Below are positions 6,568 to 13,100 of a stretch of 15,527 bases of DNA, one piece after another (the stretch's first letter is position 1; the number at the start of each line of letters is the position of its first letter). This DNA comes from Bacteroidales bacterium UBA2295 (GTDB taxonomy: Bacteria > Bacteroidota > Bacteroidia > Bacteroidales > Tenuifilaceae). The position numbers and the translations under genes are program-made. Where the stretch lies: positions 4,696 to 20,222 of the forward strand of contig DDWD01000192.1 of assembly GCA_002345825.1 (NCBI GenBank), written 5' to 3'. Below the pieces are notes generated by a model, which searched no databases, had not been told where the DNA came from, and saw nothing but the letters and a program-made list of their open reading frames with translations.

Positions 6568-8019
6568 TTAAATTTGTTTCTTTGTGTATTCCAGCGCATC
6601 CTGCAACATCTCTTGGGGTGGGTCGTTAATAAAACCATTATCGCATAGCGAATGTGTTAACGAGCGCGAGTATTCAATATCCTTTTTTGCAATCTGATAG
6701 GCCTCATCCCAGGTAACTTCTCTACGAGCAACCCCATCCTTAATGGCCTGCATGGCCACATCGGCAGCTTCAACAGGGAACACATCGGCCTCATCCATGG
6801 TGGGGGTTATATTCTCGGGGTCAATTCCACGTTTCTCGGCATACTTAGCTAATGAGTGTGCTGCGGCTATGGCCATTTCATCGGTTATCTTTTGTGCCCG
6901 AACAATTAAAGCGCCCTTTAGTATTCCTGGGAAACCCAACGAATTGTTCACCTGGTTAGGGAAATCGCCGCGCCCGGTGGCCACTATAAAAGCTCCAGCC
7001 TCCTTGGCTGCGTATGGGTAAATCTCGGGTACAGGGTTGGCGCATACAAATACAATCGATTTTTCGGCCATCAGGCTAACCCATTCCTTTTTAATGGTAT
7101 CGGATCCGGGAGTTGAGAGAGAGATAAGTACATCGGCTCCCTTCATGGCCTCCTCCATGGTTTGAACCTTGTTGGGATTTGTGCTCTCGCAAAGCTCCCA
7201 TTTGCGGTAGAATCTGGGATCGGCCTTAATATCCTCTCTTTGTTTGTGTAACGTTCCCTTCGAGTCGAACATAATCATATTCTTTGGGTTACCTCCGTCG
7301 GCAATAATAAGGCGCGCAATGGTTGTGTTTGATGCTCCCGCACCAAAGAATACAATTTTGGCTTCGCTCATCTTTTTTCCGGCCAGCTTGAGCGAGTTAA
7401 TCAGGCCTGCCAGCGTAACGCATGCTGTACCCTGGGCGTCGTCGTGCCATACGGGGATGTTACATTCCTCTCGCAGCACATCAAGCACTTTAAAGCAGTT
7501 AGGTTGCGATATATCCTCAAGGTTAACCGCACCAAAGCTATGCTGACACATTTTTACAAACTCAATTATCTTTTCAGGATCGTTTTTACCATCCTTCCCT
7601 TTGCTATCAACGCAAAGAGCAACGGCATCTACGCCACCAAGGTATTTCATCAAAAATGCTTTTCCTTCCATTACGCCTAATCCTCCGGGGGGAGTACAGT
7701 CACCATCACCCAGCACACGGGTGGAGTCGCTTACAACAGCCACCAGGTTTCCGCGGTTTGACATATCGAACGACGCGTCGTTGTTATCGCGAATGGTGGT
7801 CGATACCTTCGATACGCCGGGTGTGTACCACACATTGAACCAGTTGAAACCCGGAACAGGAACCTTGGGTACAACCTGAATTTTTCCACTGTAGTGCTTG
7901 TGGGCTAGCTCCGATAAGCGTTTTAGAAAGGTAGTTTTACCCTTGGCTATTTGCTCTTGACTCCAGTTGTCGGGAAAAATTTTCCCCAAATTTTCAAGTT
8001 TCACACTAATATTTTCCAT
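6568..8019 (-). CDS. Malic enzyme (oxaloacetate-decarboxylating malate dehydrogenase), short form
   Basis: The 483-residue cytosolic enzyme converts malate to pyruvate and CO2 with reduction of NAD(P). Visible active-site features are Y65 in WYTPGVSKV, K120 in GVMEGKAF, the metal ligands E168-D169 in NLEDISQPN, and D193-D194 in HDDAQGTA. The nucleotide-binding glycine motif is F225-GAGASNTTIARL, and a second signature is CANPVPEIYP followed by GRGDFPNQVNN. The phosphotransacetylase-like C-terminal domain of the ~760-residue MaeB enzymes is absent. Coenzyme preference (NAD or NADP) cannot be read safely. The start at 8019 is the first ATG and gives the usual N-terminal extent. It stands alone on the minus strand, and its upstream 335-base gap is shared with the divergent OsmC gene. 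Confidence 0.95.
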   Translation of the reverse strand: MENISVKLENLGKIFPDNWSQEQIAKGKTTFLKRLSELAHKHYSGKIQVVPKVPVPGFNWFNVWYTPGVSKVSTTIRDNNDASFDMSNRGNLVAVVSDSTRVLGDGDCTPPGGLGVMEGKAFLMKYLGGVDAVALCVDSKGKDGKNDPEKIIEFVKMCQHSFGAVNLEDISQPNCFKVLDVLREECNIPVWHDDAQGTACVTLAGLINSLKLAGKKMSEAKIVFFGAGASNTTIARLIIADGGNPKNMIMFDSKGTLHKQREDIKADPRFYRKWELCESTNPNKVQTMEEAMKGADVLISLSTPGSDTIKKEWVSLMAEKSIVFVCANPVPEIYPYAAKEAGAFIVATGRGDFPNQVNNSLGFPGILKGALIVRAQKITDEMAIAAAHSLAKYAEKRGIDPENITPTMDEADVFPVEAADVAMQAIKDGVARREVTWDEAYQIAKKDIEYSRSLTHSLCDNGFINDPPQEMLQDALEYTKKQI

Positions 8020-8354
8020 AACAGGTAAGCTTGTTTTTGGTTAGATTTAATGGGGTAAATATCAACCAAATTACAAAAAATACCGTGTGGTTCAACACCT
8101 ACCTGCTAAATGTGGCTGAATCGGAAATTGAGCCAAAAGCTAATGTCCTAGTATTTTGGCATTAAACACTGGGGTGTCGAATAAATTTTAGGTTGTACAA
8201 CATGTAAATCGCACCTTTGTTAGTTTGCAAACAGTTGGTTTGCAATTACTACATAAAAATAGATCTAAGTAGATAATTAGATGTATGTAAACAAAAGCAA
8301 TTTTTTTCCGTTAATGCTTGTGAATTGAATAACATAACAAAAAAATAGATTTAT
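8020..8354. other. Divergent intergenic region between malic enzyme and OsmC genes
   Basis: This AT-rich 335-base gap has no credible coding sequence. It must hold promoters for two divergent genes. What stands out is the perfect palindrome GTTTGCAAAC (8223-8232), whose TTTGCAA half is repeated 15 bases on (8239-8245). CACCTTTG at 8212-8219 is one base off the -7 box TAnnTTTG. TAGAT occurs at 8260-8264, 8270-8274, 8278-8282 and 8346-8350. None of these is proven to be a regulatory site. Confidence 0.4.
8223..8245. repeat. Palindrome GTTTGCAAAC plus a repeated TTTGCAA half-site
   Basis: GTTTGCAAAC at 8223-8232 is a perfect 10-bp palindrome. TTTGCAA recurs at 8239-8245, exactly 15 bases after its first occurrence at 8224-8230. 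It sits 110-130 bases before the OsmC start, in a divergent promoter region, where a regulator-binding site would be plausible. Confidence 0.35.
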
Positions 8355-8798
8355 ATGATTTCTACTATTAAGGTTAATGCAAAGATGGGTTCTGGTTTTA
8401 GAACCGAGATAGGGTGTTCACATCCATTCGTAATTGATCAGCCTAAGGCTGGAGGTGGTAGCGATGAGGGCCCAAACCCACTAGAGATATTCCTTTCGGC
8501 TCTTCCAGCATGTATTTGCGCCATAGGCCGCATCATTGCTATGCAGCGTAAGATAGAACTAAGAAGTATCGAGGTTGAGGTTGAAGGCGATATCGATAAG
8601 GCGTTTCTTCTTGGGCAAACCAAGGAAGGAAGGGCAGGATTCACTGAGATTCGCTCGTTTGTTAAGATCGACGCCGATATGACCGACGACGAGAAGAATG
8701 CTTACCTGCATGAAATAGAGGAGCGTTGCCCAATAGCAGATAATATGGCCCTAACCTCAGTGCTAAAAGCAGAGGTGGTTAGCATGCAAACGGCATAA
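8355..8798 (+). CDS. OsmC family protein (Ohr/OsmC/YhfA-like)
   Basis: A 147-residue cytosolic protein with the OsmC layout: an N-terminal beta-hairpin, GPNPLEIFLSALPACICAIGRIIA containing C53 and C55 at the start of the central helix, and the second conserved cysteine C125 in EERCPIADNM. In Ohr/OsmC enzymes one cysteine in the helix and one in the CP motif form the thiol pair that reduces organic hydroperoxides. The C53/C125 or C55/C125 pair here keeps that arrangement, so peroxidase or thiol-stress activity is likely but not proven, because the YhfA-like subgroup is poorly characterised. It is a single-gene unit, with an upstream divergent promoter region and its own terminator at 8820-8854. 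Confidence 0.9.
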   Translation: MISTIKVNAKMGSGFRTEIGCSHPFVIDQPKAGGGSDEGPNPLEIFLSALPACICAIGRIIAMQRKIELRSIEVEVEGDIDKAFLLGQTKEGRAGFTEIRSFVKIDADMTDDEKNAYLHEIEERCPIADNMALTSVLKAEVVSMQTA

Positions 8799-8819
8799 AC
8801 TTATAGTTTTGGTTTAGGT

Positions 8820-8854
8820 AAAAGGGACTTTCCATATTGGGGAGTCCTTTTTTT
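8820..8854 (+). terminator. Intrinsic terminator of the OsmC gene
   Basis: Starting 21 bases after the OsmC stop, AAAAGGGACT pairs with AGTCCTTTT (one bulged G), with about a 13-base loop. The 3' arm runs straight into a run of nine T residues in all. This is a classic Rho-independent terminator shape. Confidence 0.85.
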
Positions 8855-8936
8855 AGTTAGGCACATCTTGTTGGTATTGCCTAGTTTCTATGACCAAAAA
8901 CATAGATAATATAAAAATACTAAGTTCATATATGCT

Positions 8937-8944
8937 TACCTTTG
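8937..8944 (+). promoter_or_regulatory. Putative -7 promoter box of the MATE transporter gene
   Basis: TACCTTTG is an exact match to the Bacteroidota -7 consensus TAnnTTTG. It lies 20 bases before the presumed TTG start at 8965, so transcription would begin around 8950 and the leader would be short. No clear -33 TTTG is present at the expected spacing. Confidence 0.5.
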
Positions 8945-8964
8945 CACCCTAATATCTCCGTAGA

Positions 8965-10350
8965 TTGATCGATCAGCATAAAAATATTAGCCTACTTGCC
9001 GATGCACCCATTCGCAAGGTGCTTTGGAAATTCTTTTTACCCGCTTTTACCGGGGTAGTTATCCATTCGCTATACAATATAGTCGATCGGATATTCGTAG
9101 GGCAGGGTGTTGGCTCGTTAGCCCTCTCGGGGCTAAGCGTGGTGTTTCCCATCATGATAATCATGATGGCCTTTGGGATGCTTATTGGGATGGGAGCAGG
9201 AGTGCGTATATCCATTCATCTGGGAAAGAAGGAGTATCAAAAGGCCGAAGGAGTCCTGGGTAATGCCTTCATTTTGCTAATTATCACTTCGGTAATTATT
9301 ACCGTTGTGGGGTTTCTAGTTAAAGACCCGTTGCTTAGGATGTTTGGTGCTAGCATTGAAACAATGGAGTATGCCAACGATTATCTAAAGATTATTCTGC
9401 TAGGCACCATTCTAAATATGGTGGGGTTTTCGCTAAACAACATTATCCGTTCAGAGGGTAACGCAAAAATTGCCATGTACTCTATGCTTATTAGTGCTGG
9501 TACAAATATCATCCTGGATCCCATTTTTATTTTTGTGCTCGATATGGGCGTTCAGGGCGTAGCTTGGGCAACAATAATTTCGCAGTTTATTCTCTGCATT
9601 TGGGTTATCAGGCATTTCAGATCGAAATTTTCAGTTGTAAGGCTTAGGTTTGCCAACTTTTCTTTAAGTTGGCCAATTATACTATCCATCATAACCATTG
9701 GCTTTTCGCCCTTTGCCATGCAATTTGCATCAAGCATTGTGCACGGTGTTTTCAATGCGCAGCTCATTAGCTATGGTGGCGATTTGGCCGTGGGGGCAAT
9801 GGGAATTATCATGAGCGTTGCCATGATGGTGGTAATGTCGATAATAGCCATAAATATGGCTGCTCAACCAATATTCGGATTTAACTATGGAGCCGGTAAT
9901 TTTGTAAGGGTAAAGCAAACGCTCATTCTATGCCTCAAAGCAGCCATTCTGGTCTCAATTGTAGGTTTTATTCTGATGGAACTTTTCCCAGGTGTTGTTA
10001 TTAAAATGTTTAACGCCTCCGACACAGAACTTCTAGAGATTGGCAAAAGGGGGCTGAGAATTGTTATGTTTGGTCTACCCGTGGTTGGTTTCCAAATTAT
10101 TACAGGGAATTACTTTCAGTCTACAGGAAAAGCAGGTATTGCAGCACTTATCTCTTTGCTTCGTCAGGTTATCGTCCTTATCCCTATGTTACTATTTTTG
10201 CCAACCGTTTGGGGGTTGACGGGCGTTTGGGTTTCTGCTCCAATATCAGACTTAATCTCGGGGGTAATATCATTCATCTTTTTGTCGCGTGAGGTAAAAC
10301 GACTTAACAGGGCAATCGCCCAGAGTAGCATAGCCCAAACAGAACTCTAA
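8965..10350 (+). CDS. MATE family multidrug/Na+ or H+ antiporter-type efflux transporter
   Basis: This 461-residue integral membrane protein has twelve predicted hydrophobic segments. The first-half signature PIRKVLWKFFLPAFTG then LYNIVDRIFVGQGVG (36-50) is typical of bacterial MATE exporters of the NorM/DinF/MepA group. QPIFGFNYGAGNF, in the middle of the protein, is a second family hallmark. Such pumps export cationic drugs or metabolites in exchange for Na+ or H+; the substrate here is unknown. No ATG lies between the upstream in-frame stop (8950-8952) and the conserved N-terminal region, so the gene most likely starts at TTG 8965, unless a base is wrong. It converges with the ThDP enzyme gene, with five bases between stops. 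Confidence 0.9.
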   Translation: MIDQHKNISLLADAPIRKVLWKFFLPAFTGVVIHSLYNIVDRIFVGQGVGSLALSGLSVVFPIMIIMMAFGMLIGMGAGVRISIHLGKKEYQKAEGVLGNAFILLIITSVIITVVGFLVKDPLLRMFGASIETMEYANDYLKIILLGTILNMVGFSLNNIIRSEGNAKIAMYSMLISAGTNIILDPIFIFVLDMGVQGVAWATIISQFILCIWVIRHFRSKFSVVRLRFANFSLSWPIILSIITIGFSPFAMQFASSIVHGVFNAQLISYGGDLAVGAMGIIMSVAMMVVMSIIAINMAAQPIFGFNYGAGNFVRVKQTLILCLKAAILVSIVGFILMELFPGVVIKMFNASDTELLEIGKRGLRIVMFGLPVVGFQIITGNYFQSTGKAGIAALISLLRQVIVLIPMLLFLPTVWGLTGVWVSAPISDLISGVISFIFLSREVKRLNRAIAQSSIAQTEL

Positions 10351-10355
10351 GCCCA

Positions 10356-12020
10356 TTACTTATTTCCTGTAAGCAACAGCTCGTCGTACTCGTCTGCGCT
10401 AACATAAGCCTCAATAATCATTGGGCCGTCTGCTGAAAACGCTTTCTTTAGTGCATTTTGATATTGGATTAAATCCACAGCTTGCAAAACGGGAACACCA
10501 AAATAATTCGATGTTGGACAGGTTCCGCTATATGATGTTAACACTGTACCATACTGCTTATACCCTTTTCTTTCCTGCTTAATCCTAATAAGCGATAGCG
10601 ATGCGTCATGAATCACCACAAATAGAATTTTAAGATTAAGCCTTTGGGCAGTGGCCAGCTCGCCAGCCGACATGTTGAAACCCCCATCGCCCACCACGCA
10701 GCATACCTCACGGTCGGGGCAGCTTAGCTTGGCGGCAATGGCTGCAGGAATGGCAAACCCCATTGATGAGCAACCGTTGGTCATGAGTTGGCATTCGGGC
10801 GTGGGAGTTCTCCATTGCTGTCCTATTAGATGAAGATGCGCCCCCACATCGCAGGTCATAATGCCGGTGCTGGGCAGCATTTCACGGAGCCTCTCAAGCA
10901 CCATTCGTGGACCAAAATATCCCTCAGGGGCTTTTAACTTTTGGAACATTTTCTGCCTTCGGGCTGCAAGCTCATTCATATTCCATTCCTTTTTGCCAAA
11001 TCTAGATGCTAAAAGGGTGTCGATGGCAAATTTGATATTACCAACCACATTGCAGCCCAGAGTAATTTTATTGCTATCGATATCTGCTGGCTTAGTATCG
11101 ATATGGAGTAGGGGAGCGCTGGGCATCCAGTCCTCGTAGTTTATCTCAACCGGGTCGTAGCCAATGCCAATAACCAAATCGGCCTGCTGATGGGTTTCAC
11201 CAACCATATTGGCCAGCGCATGCGCTAGCACTCCTGCGTAGCAGGGATGATCCTCAGGAACCATTCCCTTGGCCATTGGGGTTAGAACAACTGGGATTTT
11301 AAATTTCTCTATTAGCTTAGATATCTCATCCTTAATATCAGCTCTAACAGCGGTAATCCCCAACGCAACAATTGGTTTTTTTGATTTGCTGAATAGGTTC
11401 AGCATCATTTCAATCGAAGCTTCATCGGGGTTGGGAGTTTCATCAATTTTATAACAAGTAAAATCTTTTTCGGCCGACTCCTTTTGCCCCAGTCCCTGTG
11501 GTAAGCCTATATGAACAGGTCCTGGCACCTCCGACACGGCTATACTGTACGCTTTATGTATTATTGCTCTAACACTATTGGCTTTAAGGCGAGTTGTATA
11601 CTTGGTTATTGGCTTAAAAAGCGATTGGTGATCGATATTCATCTGCGTTACCCGGTTTAGCATATCATCGCCCATCTCATCGGTTAGGGCAATCATTGGC
11701 GAGCGGTCGAGGTAACCCCCACAAACTCCTGTGGACAGATTGCATGCACCAGGGCCAAATGTGCCAAAGCAGGCTGCAACCGTTCCAGTGAGTCGCCAGC
11801 ACACATCGGCCATAAAGCCTGCGCTGCTCTCGTTGCTCACAAGTATGAACTCTATTCCATCCACCTCCTGAATTGCGTTCATATAATCCACCCAATTGCC
11901 GCTTGGAACTCCGAAAATATATTTTACTCCCAGTTCTTTAAGGGTTTTAATCAATGTAATAGAAACTGTTTCCATAGCCGATGTGTCAAGGGTTTTGCAA
12001 TAATTTTCAAATATAACCAT
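10356..12020 (-). CDS. Thiamine-diphosphate-dependent enzyme, acetolactate synthase / 2-oxoacid decarboxylase superfamily
   Basis: The 554-residue protein has the three-domain layout of the superfamily. The N-terminal Pyr domain carries the conserved glutamate E64 in VSNESSAGFMADVCWRLTG and GTFGPGACNLSTGV (86-99). A central domain (about 200-340) follows, and then the ThDP-binding PP domain with GDGGF (444-448). In the metal site the usual -NN that ends the GDG-x25-NN motif is replaced by H471-D472 (VVIHDASLSLIRIKQ). Known relatives include acetolactate synthase, glyoxylate carboligase and benzoylformate or indolepyruvate decarboxylases; I cannot choose among them, and no regulatory small subunit gene is next to it. 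The start is uncertain. ATG 12020 has an A-rich leader, but ATG 11975 (METVSITLIKTL) is where similarity to the family would be expected to begin, and TATATTTG, a -7-like box, lies between them at 12008-12015 on this strand. Confidence 0.88.
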   Translation of the reverse strand: MVIFENYCKTLDTSAMETVSITLIKTLKELGVKYIFGVPSGNWVDYMNAIQEVDGIEFILVSNESSAGFMADVCWRLTGTVAACFGTFGPGACNLSTGVCGGYLDRSPMIALTDEMGDDMLNRVTQMNIDHQSLFKPITKYTTRLKANSVRAIIHKAYSIAVSEVPGPVHIGLPQGLGQKESAEKDFTCYKIDETPNPDEASIEMMLNLFSKSKKPIVALGITAVRADIKDEISKLIEKFKIPVVLTPMAKGMVPEDHPCYAGVLAHALANMVGETHQQADLVIGIGYDPVEINYEDWMPSAPLLHIDTKPADIDSNKITLGCNVVGNIKFAIDTLLASRFGKKEWNMNELAARRQKMFQKLKAPEGYFGPRMVLERLREMLPSTGIMTCDVGAHLHLIGQQWRTPTPECQLMTNGCSSMGFAIPAAIAAKLSCPDREVCCVVGDGGFNMSAGELATAQRLNLKILFVVIHDASLSLIRIKQERKGYKQYGTVLTSYSGTCPTSNYFGVPVLQAVDLIQYQNALKKAFSADGPMIIEAYVSADEYDELLLTGNK

Positions 12021-12037
12021 ATTTTTTTGCGCTAAAA

Positions 12038-12069
12038 TTTGATTTATTAAATATTATATGCTTGCTTTG
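12038..12069 (+). promoter_or_regulatory. Putative promoter of the membrane protein / winged-helix / creD operon
   Basis: TTTG at 12038-12041 and TTGCTTTG at 12062-12069 are separated by 20 bases. This is the spacing of the Bacteroidota -33 / -7 (TAnnTTTG) promoter, with one mismatch in the -7 box. The start codon is at 12101. The -7-like box overlaps the left arm of the dyad at 12065-12079. Confidence 0.5.
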
Positions 12070-12079
12070 TGTTTCAAAG
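12065..12079. promoter_or_regulatory. Dyad CTTTG-N5-CAAAG, possible operator (copy 1)
   Basis: CTTTG (12065-12069), spacer TGTTT and CAAAG (12075-12079) form a perfect 5-bp inverted repeat overlapping the -7-like box, 22 bases before the start at 12101. The same arms and spacer length recur before creD (13057-13071), and both are followed by ACT one base later. Confidence 0.45.
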
Positions 12080-12100
12080 AACTCTTAATTATCACAAAAA

Positions 12101-12769
12101 ATGAGTACTGATAACGAGCATTTGGATAGCCTAAAGGAGATCAGGTCGATCATGGAGCGATCCACACAGTTCCTTTCGCTTAGCGGTTTGTCGGGTGTTT
12201 TTGCAGGTATTTTTGCCCTGCTAGGGGCAATGGCGATATTTTTGTACAGCCAAGATTTTTTCTTTGCCAGGTACTATGCTAGTATGGGAAAGGGCGTTGA
12301 ATTTTTTTCAGAGGGATTTAACTTATCTGGCGCAATTTACGCTGTACTATCTGCTGGCTTTGTAGTTCTTGTGTTAGCATTGCTTATTGTTGCCCTGTTT
12401 ACCGTCCGTAATGCAAAGAGGAAAGGATTACCCTGCTGGAACTCCACAGCAAAGCGTATGCTAATCAATTTGCTTATTCCCCTTGCGGCTGGTGGCCTAT
12501 TTTCGTTAGTGATGGTTTTCCACGGGCTTATCTTTCTGTTGGCACCAGTTACGCTAATATTTTATGGTCTGGCTTTGGTGAACGCCAGCAAGTACACCCA
12601 TAGGGATGTAAGATATTTAGGGATAATTGAAATTGCTTTGGGTTTACTTTCGTCAATTTTCATTACCTACAGCATAGCTATTTGGGCATTTGGATTTGGG
12701 GTAATGCATATTGTGTACGGATTGACAATGTATTATAAGTATGAAAGATCTAATATCAAACCTAAATAA
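12101..12769 (+). CDS. Six-transmembrane protein of unknown function, first gene of the creD cluster
   Basis: A 222-residue integral membrane protein with an amphipathic N-terminus (STDNEHLDSLKEIRSIMERSTQFLSLSG) followed by about six hydrophobic segments: near 28-49, 76-102, 118-140, 142-161, 172-190 and 191-212. I recognise the arrangement, since similar proteins stand immediately before a winged-helix regulator and CreD in many Bacteroidota, but the function is not known to me. The last 29 bases overlap the regulator gene in another frame, implying translational coupling. A role as membrane partner or sensor for the regulator is inference. Confidence 0.85.
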   Translation: MSTDNEHLDSLKEIRSIMERSTQFLSLSGLSGVFAGIFALLGAMAIFLYSQDFFFARYYASMGKGVEFFSEGFNLSGAIYAVLSAGFVVLVLALLIVALFTVRNAKRKGLPCWNSTAKRMLINLLIPLAAGGLFSLVMVFHGLIFLLAPVTLIFYGLALVNASKYTHRDVRYLGIIEIALGLLSSIFITYSIAIWAFGFGVMHIVYGLTMYYKYERSNIKPK

Positions 12770-13040
12770 GCATTTCGAGAGCAGGGTTAGGCTTGGTGTA
12801 ATGTCAATCCTAATGGTTAACGATTGGGTTGACTTTAGCGGTCTTAAGGAGCTGCTAAATGTTACCGATGGCAACTTGGCTAGCCATATTAAATCGTTGG
12901 AGGCAGAAGGGTACATTGAGGTGAAAAAACAATTTGTGGCCAACAAACCGAACACCAGCTACAGGGCTACCCTTGAGGGCCGAAAAGCGTTTGATTCGCA
13001 TCTTGAGGCGCTAGAAAATCTTATTAATTCAAAGAAATAA
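12741..13040 (+). CDS. Winged-helix DNA-binding transcriptional regulator
   Basis: A 99-residue cytosolic protein that is essentially one winged-helix domain. Helices lie in about 1-27, the recognition helix is likely within TDGNLASHIKSLEAEGYI (42-59), and a basic wing spans VKKQFVANKPNTSYRATLEG (61-80), ending with a dimerisation-like helix (81-98). The pattern matches the ArsR/MarR-like winged-helix group (HTH_27-type) in which the fold ends with the wing and one helix. No metal- or ligand-binding cysteines are present. It overlaps the preceding membrane protein gene by 29 bases and stands 60 bases before creD. The dyads at 12065-12079 and 13057-13071 are natural candidate targets for it. 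Confidence 0.9.
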   Translation: MKDLISNLNKHFESRVRLGVMSILMVNDWVDFSGLKELLNVTDGNLASHIKSLEAEGYIEVKKQFVANKPNTSYRATLEGRKAFDSHLEALENLINSKK

Positions 13041-13054
13041 TTTTTTTATCCATA

Positions 13055-13073
13055 TACTTTGAAATACAAAGTA
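13055..13073. promoter_or_regulatory. Perfect dyad TACTTTG-N5-CAAAGTA before creD, possible operator (copy 2)
   Basis: TACTTTG (13055-13061), spacer AAATA and CAAAGTA (13067-13073) form a perfect 7-bp inverted repeat in the 60-base gap between the winged-helix gene and creD. Its core CTTTG-N5-CAAAG is the same as in the operon promoter at 12065-12079. The sequence ATACTTTG also approaches a -7 promoter box, so a second, regulated promoter for creD is possible. Confidence 0.5.
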
Positions 13074-13100
13074 CTATTTAATAATTTAAAACTTGCAAAA

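Noticed and set aside
8260..8350. Four TAGAT pentamers before osmC as a regulatory array
   Set aside because: The spacing is irregular (10, 8 and 68 bases), the unit is very short and the DNA is AT-rich, so chance is a sufficient explanation.
9024..9263. Overlapping 60-100-codon frames inside the MATE, malic enzyme and ThDP genes on both strands
   Set aside because: They run inside clearly recognised genes, have no family resemblance and no spacing or leader of their own; they are shadows of the coding frames.
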